A DNA stretch of 64,000 nt. Source: DASYQD01 sp963846495 (lineage in GTDB: Bacteria; Acidobacteriota; Thermoanaerobaculia; Multivoradales; JAIOJS01). A program made the position numbers and the translations under genes. Position 1 is the stretch's first letter. Each line of letters opens with the position of its first letter. The notes beneath the pieces were generated by a model. That model saw only the letters and a list, made by a program, of their open reading frames with translations, was not told where the DNA came from and made no database searches. The stretch lies in contig CAWJWP010000013.1 in assembly GCA_963846495.1 (NCBI GenBank), forward strand, positions 62,001 through 126,000, in the 5' to 3' direction. This document shows, one piece after another, positions 1-15,298 of the stretch.

Positions 1-19
1 ACTTCGGCGCGGAGCGCCG

Positions 20-880
20 TCACCGCACCCTCCGGTAGAGCCCGAGGCTCTCCACCAACGGCTCGTAGCGTTCGGCGAACGGCGTGTAGCGCAACGACTC
101 CTTGACGCCCAACGCCAGCACGCCGAAGTTCACCAGGCTGTCGTAGAAGAGCCGGTGCACGCGCTCGCGCAGCACTTCGGAGAAGTAGATGAGGACGTTC
201 CTGCAGAGGATGAGCTGGAACTCGTTGAAGGAGCCGTCGGAGACCAGGTTGTGCTGCGAGAAGACGACGTTGCGCCGCAGGTCCTCGCGCAGGATCGCGC
301 TCTGGTGGTCGGCGGTGTAGTAAGTCGAGAAGTCCGCCTTGCCGCCGGCGCGGTGGTAGGCCGCCGTGTGCTCCTGCATGTCGCGCAACGGGAAGACGCC
401 GCGCCGCGCCCGCTGCAGCAGCTCGTCGGACAAGTCGGTGGCGTAGATGCGGCAGCGATCGAGCAGCCCCTCCTCGTGGAGGAGGATGGCCATCGAGTAG
501 ACCTCTTCGCCGGTCGAACAGCCGGCGTGCCAGATGCGCACGAAGGGGTAGGTGCGCAGCATCGGCAGCACCTGTCGCCGCAGGGCGCGGTAGACCTGCG
601 GGTCGCGGAACATGCCGGTGACGTTGACCGACAGCGAGGCGATGAAGCGCTCGAGCGCCTCGGGGCGATGGAGCACGCGCTCCTGCAACGCCGACAGCGT
701 GCGCACGCCTTCGGCGTTCATCGCCTTGCGCACCCGCCGCCGCAGCGAGGCCGGCGAGTAGCCGCGGAAGTCGTAGCCCCAGCGGCGAGCGATGCCGGTG
801 AGCAGCAGGTCGAGCTCGAGGTCTTCGAGATCGTCCTCGACGGCCAGCTTGAGTCCCTGTTCCACTCGGTTGAGCTCCAC
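20..880 (-). CDS. cheR: CheR-type MCP methyltransferase
   Basis: S-adenosylmethionine-dependent methyltransferase of the CheR family, which methylates glutamates on chemoreceptors or related signalling proteins in the cytoplasm. The 286-residue length fits the family. An all-helical CheR_N domain spans about residues 25-85. The family signature NVTGMFRD is at 86-93, the AdoMet-binding loop HAGCSTGEEVYS at 118-129, and the LCRNVLIYF motif near 225. The start is GTG. It is the last gene seen of a minus-strand signalling run, 79 bp after the HAMP-array hybrid kinase, so it may modify signalling by that kinase; the HAMP kinase has no transmembrane receptor of its own. A CheB partner may lie just outside the window. 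Family call is secure; the target is inferred. Confidence 0.93.
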   Translation of the reverse strand: MELNRVEQGLKLAVEDDLEDLELDLLLTGIARRWGYDFRGYSPASLRRRVRKAMNAEGVRTLSALQERVLHRPEALERFIASLSVNVTGMFRDPQVYRALRRQVLPMLRTYPFVRIWHAGCSTGEEVYSMAILLHEEGLLDRCRIYATDLSDELLQRARRGVFPLRDMQEHTAAYHRAGGKADFSTYYTADHQSAILREDLRRNVVFSQHNLVSDGSFNEFQLILCRNVLIYFSEVLRERVHRLFYDSLVNFGVLALGVKESLRYTPFAERYEPLVESLGLYRRVR

Positions 881-959
881 CCCTGACGCCCCCTCCCCCT
901 GCCGCTCTAGATGCAGGGAGCGCGCCCGCCCACCCTCATGCCCTGGCTCGAGGTCATGT

Positions 960-7286
<6,327 letters not shown>

Positions 7287-9086
7287 CCGTGTCGCTCCTC
7301 AACGCCCGGCGCAGCTCCTTGGGACTGGCGGGCTTGGTCAAGTGAGAGTCGAAGCCGGCGCGGCGCGCCTTCTCGCGGTCCTCCTCGCGGCCGTAGCCGG
7401 TGAGCGCGACGAGGCGCGGGGACTGTCCCGCGAGCTCGGCGCGGACGCGCCGCGCCACGGCGTAGCCGTCGAGGCCGGGCATCCCGATGTCGACGATCGC
7501 CACCTCGGGACGGGTCGAGACGATGAGCTCGATGGCGCTCTTGCCGTCGGCCGCCGACTGCACGCGGTGGCCCCAGCCCTCGAGCAGCGCCTGCATCGAC
7601 TCGCGGACGTCGTCCTGGTCGTCGACCACGACGATGCGCAGCGGGCGCCTCGCGGTGGCGTCGCCGTTCTCCTCGTCCTCGCGGACGGCCGGTGGCGGCG
7701 CCGACGCCCCGGCCCGGGCTTCCATCAACGGCAGGCGGACGATGAACTCGCTGCCGTGGTCGACGCCTTCGCTGTAGGCGCGCACGGCGCCGCCGTGCAG
7801 CTGCACGAGACGATGGACGAGGGTGAGGCCGAGCCCCAAGCCGCCGCCCCCCTCGCGCTCCTGCACGAAGATGTCGAAGATGCGGTCGAGCATCTGCGGT
7901 GCGATGCCGCGGCCGTTGTCGGCCACCCGCAGCACCGCCTGCCCGCCGTCGCGGCCGCAGGAGACCTCGATGCGGCCATTGGGCTCGGTGTAGCGCGCCG
8001 CGTTGTGGAGGAGGTTCGCGACCACCTGGGTGAGCCGCACCTGGTCGGCGTAGAGCACCAGGTCGTCGTCGCAAAGCTCGACGACGAGCTCGTGCTGGCG
8101 CTCGGCGACCAGCGGCTCGACGCTTTCGAGCGCCTGATGGAGGACGCGGCCGAGCTCGATGGGCTCGAGGCGCAGGTTGATCTTGCCGCGCGAGATGCGC
8201 GAGACGTCGAGCAGGTCGTCGACCAGGCGGATCAGGTGCCGCACCTGCCGCTCCATCGACTTGCGCACGCGGTCGAGCCCGTCGTGCTGGATGTTGTAGG
8301 CCTTGATCAGCTCGAGGCCGGTGACGAGCGGCGACAGCGGGTTGCGCAGCTCGTGGGCGAGCACGGCGAGGAACTCGTCCTTCCTCTGGTTCTCCTCGCG
8401 CAGCGCCTGCGACTCCCAGACCTGGCGCTCCTCGTCGAGGCGGCGCTCGTGCTCGCGGCGCTCCATGGCTCGGAGCACCTCGGCCTGGCGCTGCAGCGCG
8501 GCGGCGCGGTTCTGCAGCTCGACGAACACCGCGGCCTTGGCGCGCAGGACCTCGGCGACGATCGGTTTGAAAAGGAAGTCGACCGCCCCCAGTGAATAGC
8601 CACGGAGGATGAGCTCGGTGTCCTCCCGGTTGTACGCGGTGACGAAAATGATGGGCACGTGGCGCGACCGCGGCCGCTCGCGAATGACGCGGGCGGTCTC
8701 GAAGCCGTCCATCCCCGGCATGTTGACGTCGAGGAGGATCAAGGCGAAGTCCTTCGCCAGCAGGTGGCGCAAGGCCTCGGCCCCGGACGCCGCCTTCACC
8801 AGGTTGCGGCCGAGGTCCCCCAGGGCGGCCTCGATGGCCGCCAGGTTGCCGGGATCGTCGTCGACGACGAGGATGTCCGGTGGAGCGCCGTCCCCTTCTA
8901 CACTCCCGCCGCTTGCAAATCTTTCCTCGACGCCTTGTAAAGCGGTACGAGCCATCACTGCCTTACGCGCATCTGGCGCGGTAGAGCGGCCGGCGGTGCA
9001 AGGGGTAAGCCATGCCGTGGTAGCGCAGTTCTACCATCGCTGGGAGCGGCTGACGCGCAGCCTCGGCAACCAGCGCGTCCTGCCGG

Positions 9087-11156
9087 TCACTGGCGGACGC
9101 GCTGCGCTTCCGCCAGGACGTGCAGGAGCTCCTCGAGCGACACCGGCTTGACCAAATGGTGCTCGATGCCGCTCTGACGCGAGCGCTGGCGCGCTTCCTC
9201 GTCGCCGAAGCCGGAGACGGCGACGATCAGCAGGTCGCGCGTGGCCGGCTCGCAGCGCAGGCGGTCGGCCACCTCGTAGCCGGTGAGGTCCGGCAGGTCG
9301 AGGTCGAGCAGCACGGCGTCGAAGGAGCACGCGCTGGCTGCGGTGAGCGCCTCGAGGCCGCTGGTCGCCGCCTGCACCTGGCAGCCGGTGAGGGTGAGCA
9401 GCTCGGCGAGCGCCAGCGCCGCGTCCTGATTGTCGTCGACGACGAGGATCCGCTGCGCGAGCGGCGCCACGCTCGCCGTCTGCTCCGGGGCCACCGCCAA
9501 GACCGGCGCCGCGGCGCGCGGGAGCCGCACCTCGAAGGTGCTGCCGAGACCCGCACCGGGGCTGCGCGCCGTCACCGTGCCGCCGTGCAGCTCGACGAGC
9601 TCGCGGACCAAGGTGAGGCCGATGCCCAGCCCGCCGGCCGCCGGCCGGCCCTCGTCACCGGCCGCCTGGATGAACGGCTCGAAGATCTTGTCGATCATCT
9701 CGGCCGCGATGCCGATGCCGTGATCGGCCACCTCGATCACCAGCTGCTCGCCCTCGCCGCGTGACGCGAGCCGGATCTCGGTGCCCGGGTCGGAGTACTT
9801 CGCGGCGTTGACGAGCAGGTTGGCGAGCACCTGCACCAGCCGCTCGGGATCGGCGTCGACGAACAGCGGTGCCGCGGGTAGTGCGATGCGCAGCCGCTGC
9901 TGCAGGTCGGCGAAGCGTCCCGCCGCCGAGGCCGCGGCGGCCTCCACCAGCTCCTGGAGCGGCACCACCCGCCGGCGCAACTGCAGCTTGCCGCGCGCGA
10001 TGCTGGAGACGTCGAGCAGATCGTCGAGCAGAGCGGTGAGCTGGTGCACCTGGTTGCGCATCATCTGCAGCGTCCACTGCCGGCGCTCCGCCTCGACCCC
10101 CAGCTCGAGCAGGCGCAGGCCGCCGTCGATGCCCGCCAGCGGGTTGCGCAGCTCGTGACCGAGCACGGCCATGAAACGGTCCTTGTGGCGCTCCTCCTCG
10201 CGCAGCTGCGCCATGGCGACCTCGAGCTGCCGGCTGATCTCGAGCAGGCGCGCCTGCTCCCGCTCGGCCGCCTCGCGCGCGGCGCGCTCGCGGAAGAGCC
10301 GCCGCGCGGCCTCCTCGGCCTCCTTGCGCTCGGTGACATCGCGCAGCGACGCCAGGTGTGCCGGCGCGCCCGCCCACCAGATGTCGACGACGCGCATCTC
10401 CGCCACCCGTCCGCCGGCGAGGTCGAGCTCGGTGGTCTCTCCCGCCACCACCGGGAAGCCGAAGGTGCTGCCGAGCAGCTCGTGGCGCGCCCGGCCGAAG
10501 AGCCGCTCCGCCGCCGAGCTGACGAACCGCACGCCGCCGTTGCCGTCGACGACGACGATGGCGTCGCTCTGGCCTTCGATGATGCGCTCGCGCTCGGCGT
10601 CGCGGCGCGCCATCTCCTCGTTGACGGCCCGCAGCTTCTGGTTGGCCTCCTGCAGCTGGCGCGCGCGCAGGAAGATCTCCGTCTCCATGCGCTCCGCCCG
10701 CACGCGCAGCGCCTCGGTGAGCAGCGTCTGCTCGGCGCCCTGCTCCTTGAGAAGCACGAACTCGGTGACGTCCTCGACGCGGTGCACGATATAGGCGACC
10801 TCGCCGTCGGCGCCCAACACCGGCGAGTTCACCGCGCTCCACCAGCGCACCTCGAACTCGCCGCCGCGCTCCTGCGGGCGCCGCACGTCGTACTTCTGCA
10901 CCGCCATCGCGTCGGCGGTACGGTTGGCCAGCACACGCTCGAGCGAGGCGCGCAGGTTGCGCGTGCCGGTGGCGGCGGCGTCGGCGGGGTTGTCGGGGAA
11001 GACGTCGAAGATGTGGCGGCCGAGGATCTCCTCGCGCCGGGTCATCGTCGCCTGCAGGTAGGCGTCGCTGGCGGCGACGATCCGCAGGTCCGGCGTCAGC
11101 ACCAGGTAGAGCCCGGGCAGCGACTCGAAGAGGGCGCGATAGTCGGGTGTCGTCAT
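9087..11156 (-). CDS. PAS-PAS hybrid histidine kinase with C-terminal receiver
   Basis: 689-residue cytoplasmic kinase. PAS1 (about 5-120) starts with YRALFESLPGLYLVL, PAS2 (about 190-290) with IIEGQSDAIVVVDG and ends in DVTERKEAEE. A coiled coil, HisKA (FMAVLGHELRNPLAGI) and HATPase_c (NLLVNAAKYSDPG, DHGIGIA, GGLGIGLTLV) follow. A receiver (ILVVDDNQDAA, LLDLDLPDLTGYE, HLVKPVS) ends the protein. PAS2 through HATPase is clearly paralogous to the neighbouring kinase at 11,287-12,510: both carry an FGFPV...ETxELDL segment and RRLFRERAAR. The spacer to that kinase is 130 bp, long enough for a separate promoter. It lies downstream of the Kai genes on the same strand and may be one of their output kinases; that is inference. 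Confidence 0.92.
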   Translation of the reverse strand: MTTPDYRALFESLPGLYLVLTPDLRIVAASDAYLQATMTRREEILGRHIFDVFPDNPADAAATGTRNLRASLERVLANRTADAMAVQKYDVRRPQERGGEFEVRWWSAVNSPVLGADGEVAYIVHRVEDVTEFVLLKEQGAEQTLLTEALRVRAERMETEIFLRARQLQEANQKLRAVNEEMARRDAERERIIEGQSDAIVVVDGNGGVRFVSSAAERLFGRARHELLGSTFGFPVVAGETTELDLAGGRVAEMRVVDIWWAGAPAHLASLRDVTERKEAEEAARRLFRERAAREAAEREQARLLEISRQLEVAMAQLREEERHKDRFMAVLGHELRNPLAGIDGGLRLLELGVEAERRQWTLQMMRNQVHQLTALLDDLLDVSSIARGKLQLRRRVVPLQELVEAAAASAAGRFADLQQRLRIALPAAPLFVDADPERLVQVLANLLVNAAKYSDPGTEIRLASRGEGEQLVIEVADHGIGIAAEMIDKIFEPFIQAAGDEGRPAAGGLGIGLTLVRELVELHGGTVTARSPGAGLGSTFEVRLPRAAAPVLAVAPEQTASVAPLAQRILVVDDNQDAALALAELLTLTGCQVQAATSGLEALTAASACSFDAVLLDLDLPDLTGYEVADRLRCEPATRDLLIVAVSGFGDEEARQRSRQSGIEHHLVKPVSLEELLHVLAEAQRVRQ

Positions 11157-11286
11157 GGTGCGTTCACGAACTCGGCGGCGAATCGCGGGCGACTCGTCCC
11201 GCCTGGCAGCGATGTGACCGCGGTGCGGGGTGCAGACGACGTGCCATTCGGCCCAAGGTCGCCGGTCGGCGCGGCCGCGTCGCCGT

Positions 11287-12510
11287 TCACGCCGTGAGCG
11301 ACGGCGAGGCCAGGGAGCCGGAGGCGCTGGACGCGCTGGACCCGCCGCCCGCGCCCGCGAGCGGCAGCCGCACCGTGAAGGTGCTGCCCTTGCCGCGGCC
11401 GGCGCTCTGCGCCGACACCGAGCCGCCGTGCAGCTCGACGAGCCGCTGCACCAGCGTGAGGCCGATGCCCAGACCGCCGGACGCCGGCGAGCTCACCTCC
11501 TGCGGCACTTGCAGGAACGGTTCGAAGATCGTCTGCAGCATCTCCGGGTCGATGCCGGCGCCCTGATCGCTCACCTCGAGCACCGCCTCGCCTCCGTCGC
11601 GACAGACCGCCAGCGAGATCGGTCCGTCAGGTGGGGAGAACTTGATGGCGTTGTCGAGGAGGTTGCAGACCACCTGCTCGAGCCGCTGTGGATCGGCCTC
11701 CACCGGCAGCGGCTCGGCGGGCAGCCGGACCTCCAGCCGCTGCCGCTCATCGCGCCGGTCGCGGCAGCCCTCGATGGCGGCCTCCACGATGGAAGCAAGC
11801 GGCACCACTCGCCGCTCGAGCCGCAGCGTTCCGCGTACGACGCTCGAGACGTCGAGCAAGCCGCCCAGCAGTGCGGCCTGCCGGCGCACCTGGCGCCGCA
11901 TCATCGCCAGCATCTTTTTCCGCAGCGCCGGGTCGCCGTCGCCGGCATCCAGCACAGCCAGGCCGGCGTCGATGGCGGCGAGCGGGTTGCGCAGCTCGTG
12001 TCCCAGCATCGCCATCAGCTGGTCTTTGCGGCGGTCCTCCTCGCGCAACCTCGCCAGGGCGCTCTCGAGCTCGCAGCTGAGGTCGCGCAAGCGCGCCTGC
12101 TCCCGCTCCGCCGCATCGCGCGCCGCCCGCTCGCGGAAGAGGCGGCGCGCCGTCTCCTCCGCCTCCCGCCGCTCGGTGACGTCGCGCAGGGAGGCGAGCA
12201 GCGCCGGGCGCCCCTCCCAGACGAGCTCCACGACGCGCATCTCCGCCACGCGATCGCCGGGCAGGTCGAGCTCGGCCGTCTCGTCGGCGACCGGAAACCC
12301 GAACGGGGCGCTGACGAGTTGCTCGCGCGGCCGTCCGAAGAGCCGCTCGGCGGCGGAATTGGCGAAGCACACCGCGCCGTCGGCGTCGACGACGACGATG
12401 CCGTCGACCGTGTGCTCGATGATGCGACGCAGCAGGCCGTCGCCGCGTGACCGGCGCGGCGGTCGCTCCCTGGCTCTCGAGGTGCGCTTCTCCCTGCGGC
12501 TCACGGGCAA
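11287..12510 (-). CDS. PAS-domain sensor histidine kinase, candidate Kai output kinase
   Basis: 407-residue soluble kinase: PAS (about 25-130, from IIEHTVDGIVVVDA), coiled coil, HisKA with LMAMLGHELRNPLAAI, and HATPase_c with NLLDNAIKFSPPDG, DQGAGID and GGLGIGLTLV. A Gly/Ser-rich tail closes it. Unlike its downstream paralogue it has no receiver, so it should phosphorylate a partner in trans. It lies 60 bp after kaiC on the same strand, the place where a SasA-like output kinase would be expected, but it has PAS rather than the KaiB-like sensor domain of SasA. The single-domain response regulator at the head of the operon (15,295-15,678) is a natural phosphotransfer partner. Kinase call is secure; the clock-output role is inferred from position. 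Confidence 0.9.
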   Translation of the reverse strand: MPVSRREKRTSRARERPPRRSRGDGLLRRIIEHTVDGIVVVDADGAVCFANSAAERLFGRPREQLVSAPFGFPVADETAELDLPGDRVAEMRVVELVWEGRPALLASLRDVTERREAEETARRLFRERAARDAAEREQARLRDLSCELESALARLREEDRRKDQLMAMLGHELRNPLAAIDAGLAVLDAGDGDPALRKKMLAMMRRQVRRQAALLGGLLDVSSVVRGTLRLERRVVPLASIVEAAIEGCRDRRDERQRLEVRLPAEPLPVEADPQRLEQVVCNLLDNAIKFSPPDGPISLAVCRDGGEAVLEVSDQGAGIDPEMLQTIFEPFLQVPQEVSSPASGGLGIGLTLVQRLVELHGGSVSAQSAGRGKGSTFTVRLPLAGAGGGSSASSASGSLASPSLTA

Positions 12511-12570
12511 GCCTCCGGGCGGCGTCCGCCCGCAGGCCGCGTGCCAGGCCCAGTGCGTGCCCCGCTACCC

Positions 12571-14097
12571 TCACTCCTGCGGGAAGAGCCCCTCCAGCCG
12601 CGCCAGCTCCTCGCGCGAGTGCACCGGGTTGCCGCTCAGGATCCCGCTGACGGTACGGAAGGGGTCGCCGAGGTGCATGCCGGAGCCGTCGATGGTGAGC
12701 TCGCGGATCTCCTTGTCGTGCGGCGAGCCGCGCATCTTGAGCACCATCAGGCCGCGGTGCATCTCGCCGAACATCTCGACGTAGCGCAGCAGGATGATCG
12801 AGTCGGTGAGGCTCGAGATGTGGGCCTCGGTCACCGAGGTGCCGCCGACGAGCGTCGGTGTCGTGTTGGTGAACAGGCCGGTGATCGACTTCTGCTTGAT
12901 GAACGAGGTCAAGTCGATGACCAACTGGCGGAAGGCCTTCGGCGGCCCCACCCGTTCGAGCGCCGAGAGCGAGTCGATCACCACCCGCTGCGGCTGGAAC
13001 TCCTCGATCGTGCGCTTGATGCGCAGCAGATGGTCCTGCAGCCCGCGCGCCTCCGGGTACTCGCAGTCGAGCAGCAGCTTGCCGTCCTTCTCCATGCTCT
13101 CGAAGTCGACCCCCCAGCCGGCGGCGTTGCGCACCAGCTGCTCGCGGCTCTCCTCGTAACCAAAGAGGAGGCCGCGGTCCCCCTGCGCGGCGCCGCCGGC
13201 GAGGAAGTGGGTGACGGTGAGCGTCTTGCCGGTGCCGGTGGCGCCGGAGACGAGCACCACCGAGTCGCGGAAGAAGCCGCCGCCGCACATCGAGTCGAGC
13301 TCGGGATTGCCGGAGGTCACCCGCACGTTCGAGGACCGCTGCTCGAGCGGGATGCCGGTGAGCGGAATGACGACGACGCCGCGGGCTCCCTCGATGACGA
13401 ACGGATGCTCGCCCTTCTGGTGGTCGGTGCCGCGGAACTTGAGCATCTCGAGCGTGCGCCGGCGCTGCTCGTCGTCGAGCACGTTGCGCAGCACGACGAC
13501 GTTGTCGGCGAGGAACTCCTCGACGCCGTAGCGGCCGACCGGGCCGTACTCCTCGGTGCGCTCGGCGGTGAGCACCGAGGTGACGCCCATGGTGCGCGCG
13601 GCGCGGGCGATGCGGAAGAGCTCGCTGCGCACCACAGAGGAGTCCTGGAACTGCGAGAACACCGCCGACAGCGAGTCCACCGCCAGCCGCTTGGCGCCGA
13701 GGCGCTCGACGCCGCCGCGGATGCGCACCAGCAAGCCGCCCAAGTCGTAGTCGCCGGCCTCGACGATCTCCTCTTCGGGGTTGGGGGAGGCGTCGACGAA
13801 GGCCCACTTGCCCTCGCGCTCCCAGGCGGCGAGGTCCCAGCCGAAACCCGCGACGTTGCGGCGGATGTCGTCCGTGCTCTCCTCGAAGGTGACGAAGACC
13901 CCGGGCTCGCCGAACTGGACGATGCCGCAGGCGAGGAACTGCACGGCGAAGATCGTCTTGCCGCTGCCCGAGCTGCCGGCGACGAGCGTCGCGCGGTTGG
14001 CGGGCAGGCCTCCATAGGTGAGCGTGTCGAAGCCGGGGATGCCGGTCTTCACCTTCGCCGGCGGCTGCAGCCGTCCGCTCGTTGGCTCGCTGCTCAC
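12571..14097 (-). CDS. kaiC: KaiC, double-domain circadian-type ATPase/autokinase
   Basis: 508-residue RecA-like protein with two KaiC domains. CI has Walker A GSSGSGKT (41-48) and catalytic Glu pair E72/E73. CII has GATGTGKT (285-292) and E315/E316. KaiC proteins form double-ring hexamers whose CII domain autophosphorylates. By comparison with the cyanobacterial phosphosite segment as I remember it, here SVTEAHISSLTD (421-432), T423 matches the Thr-426 position, S428 matches Ser-431 and S429 replaces Thr-432. EMFGEMHRGLMVLKMRGS is very close to the cyanobacterial sequence. The C-terminal tail (GNPVHSREELARLEGLFPQE) is slightly shorter than the KaiA-binding tail of cyanobacterial KaiC. The GTG start at 14097 overlaps the kaiB stop (GTGA). 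Likely intact and active. Confidence 0.95.
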   Translation of the reverse strand: MSSEPTSGRLQPPAKVKTGIPGFDTLTYGGLPANRATLVAGSSGSGKTIFAVQFLACGIVQFGEPGVFVTFEESTDDIRRNVAGFGWDLAAWEREGKWAFVDASPNPEEEIVEAGDYDLGGLLVRIRGGVERLGAKRLAVDSLSAVFSQFQDSSVVRSELFRIARAARTMGVTSVLTAERTEEYGPVGRYGVEEFLADNVVVLRNVLDDEQRRRTLEMLKFRGTDHQKGEHPFVIEGARGVVVIPLTGIPLEQRSSNVRVTSGNPELDSMCGGGFFRDSVVLVSGATGTGKTLTVTHFLAGGAAQGDRGLLFGYEESREQLVRNAAGWGVDFESMEKDGKLLLDCEYPEARGLQDHLLRIKRTIEEFQPQRVVIDSLSALERVGPPKAFRQLVIDLTSFIKQKSITGLFTNTTPTLVGGTSVTEAHISSLTDSIILLRYVEMFGEMHRGLMVLKMRGSPHDKEIRELTIDGSGMHLGDPFRTVSGILSGNPVHSREELARLEGLFPQE

Positions 14098-14441
14098 TTC
14101 GTCTCGCCCTCCCCTGACCTGCGTTCGTCGCGCGGGCGCACGTCGAGCCCGAGCAGCACCTTGTCGCGGCTGGACAGGTCGCCGATCACCCGCCGCAGCG
14201 GCGGCGGCAGCTGCTTGACCAGCGTCGGCGTCGCCAGGATCCGCTCGTCCTCGGCGAGCTGCGGATGCTCGAGGATGTCGATGATCTCGAGCTGGTAGCA
14301 GCCCTCGAGCTCCTCCTCACAGAGCCGCCGCAGGTTGGCGATGGCCCGCTCGGCCCGCGGCGAGCGGCCGGTGACGTAGAGCTTCAGGATGTAGCGTTCC
14401 AGGTCGTCCTGCCTTTCCGAGTCGAGCGGGTCGCGGCTCAC
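14094..14441 (-). CDS. kaiB: KaiB clock protein
   Basis: 115-residue thioredoxin-like KaiB, the protein that binds phosphorylated KaiC and sequesters KaiA in cyanobacteria. Diagnostic segments are YILKLYVTG, ILATPTLVKQLPPPLRR and VIGDLSSRDKVLLGLD, nearly identical to the conserved core of cyanobacterial KaiB. A longer open frame runs upstream, but its extra residues are low-complexity Arg/Ala shadow sequence. The GTG at 14441 is the right start because it overlaps the stop of the upstream gene as GTGA. The length then matches the ~100-residue family. Its own stop overlaps the kaiC start in the same way, so the three proteins should be made in a coupled fashion. Confidence 0.95.
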   Translation of the reverse strand: MSRDPLDSERQDDLERYILKLYVTGRSPRAERAIANLRRLCEEELEGCYQLEIIDILEHPQLAEDERILATPTLVKQLPPPLRRVIGDLSSRDKVLLGLDVRPRDERRSGEGETK

Positions 14442-15298
14442 GGCGGCCCCGGGCGAATGCCGGCGAGCCAGCGGTCGCGATAGTAAGTCACCAGGTATCC
14501 CATGAGCTCGAGCAGCCGCATGCGGCCCTCGGCAAGATACACCTTCATGCGCTGCGCGCCGTGCTCGGCCTCGCGCTGCTTCATCGCGGTGGCGTGCAGG
14601 TCGACGACGTCGCGCGGTCCGGCGCGCAGCTCGGCCAGCGCTGCGGCCAGCTCCTGCAGCCGTTCTTCGAGAGGGGCTTGGCGCCGTTGGAGCACGCACT
14701 CCACCGTGGCGTCGAGGACCTCTCCGTAACGACCCGCCAGCTCGGCGAAAGTGTCAGGGAAGGCGGCGCGCAACGCCGCCGGGCGGCTTGCCGGAGAGGC
14801 GCCGGTGACGCCGCCGAGGAAAGGCGGCCACTCCGCCTGATGCCGCGCCAGCACGCTGCGCACGCGCTCGACCTCGATGGCGTGGCGCAGCGAGCGCGCG
14901 ACCACGGTGCCGTACAGCCGCTCGCGGACCAGGTAGTCGGCGGCGCCGAGCTGCACCGCCTTGGCGGCGAGCGGCTCGTCGCCGGCGGCGCAGAGGACGA
15001 CGACCGGCACCGCAGGCGCCTCGGCGCGCATCATGACCAGCGGCGCCAGGCCCTCGCCGGGGGCGATCGGCAGCACGACCACGTCGGCCTCGCCGGCAGC
15101 GAGCAGCGGCCGCGCCGCCGCCGGCCCGGCGGCCGACGCCAGCACCAGCCGCTGGCGGTCCGGGGTGGTTGCGAGCGCCGCTTCGAGCTCGTCGGCCAGG
15201 GCGTCGCCGTCCACCACCAGGACGCGCAGCGAGGCGTCGCCGCCGGCAGGGGCGAGCGCGTCGTGGGAGCTGCCGGCGCCCATCGCGGTCCCGCTCAC
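14438..15298 (-). CDS. KaiA-like protein: pseudo-receiver plus KaiA/RsbU_N-like helical domain
   Basis: 286 residues, almost the size of cyanobacterial KaiA (284). Residues about 24-145 form a receiver-like fold (LRVLVVDGD, ending GAADYLVRERLYG), but the phosphoacceptor Asp is absent: the strand reads DVVVLPIAPGEG (72-83). KaiA also has a pseudo-receiver. After a linker, residues about 180-280 are helical with Y191, a DVVDLH motif (230-235) and a final LAEGRMRLLELMGYLVTYY segment. This pattern fits the KaiA C-terminal domain and the related RsbU_N fold (compare EIxEIHMEL and LLDYRLxLIDxxAHLCExYR in KaiA, from memory). It is coupled by GTGA to the response regulator before it and to kaiB after it. 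By context, it probably stimulates KaiC autophosphorylation. The homology is read by eye; a generic degenerate response regulator is the alternative. Confidence 0.72.
   Translation of the reverse strand: MSGTAMGAGSSHDALAPAGGDASLRVLVVDGDALADELEAALATTPDRQRLVLASAAGPAAARPLLAAGEADVVVLPIAPGEGLAPLVMMRAEAPAVPVVVLCAAGDEPLAAKAVQLGAADYLVRERLYGTVVARSLRHAIEVERVRSVLARHQAEWPPFLGGVTGASPASRPAALRAAFPDTFAELAGRYGEVLDATVECVLQRRQAPLEERLQELAAALAELRAGPRDVVDLHATAMKQREAEHGAQRMKVYLAEGRMRLLELMGYLVTYYRDRWLAGIRPGPP

Noticed and set aside
14442..14699. N-terminal extension of KaiB (85 extra codons)
   Set aside because: Arg/Ala-rich shadow of the KaiA-like gene; the GTG at 14441 with GTGA overlap gives the normal KaiB length.
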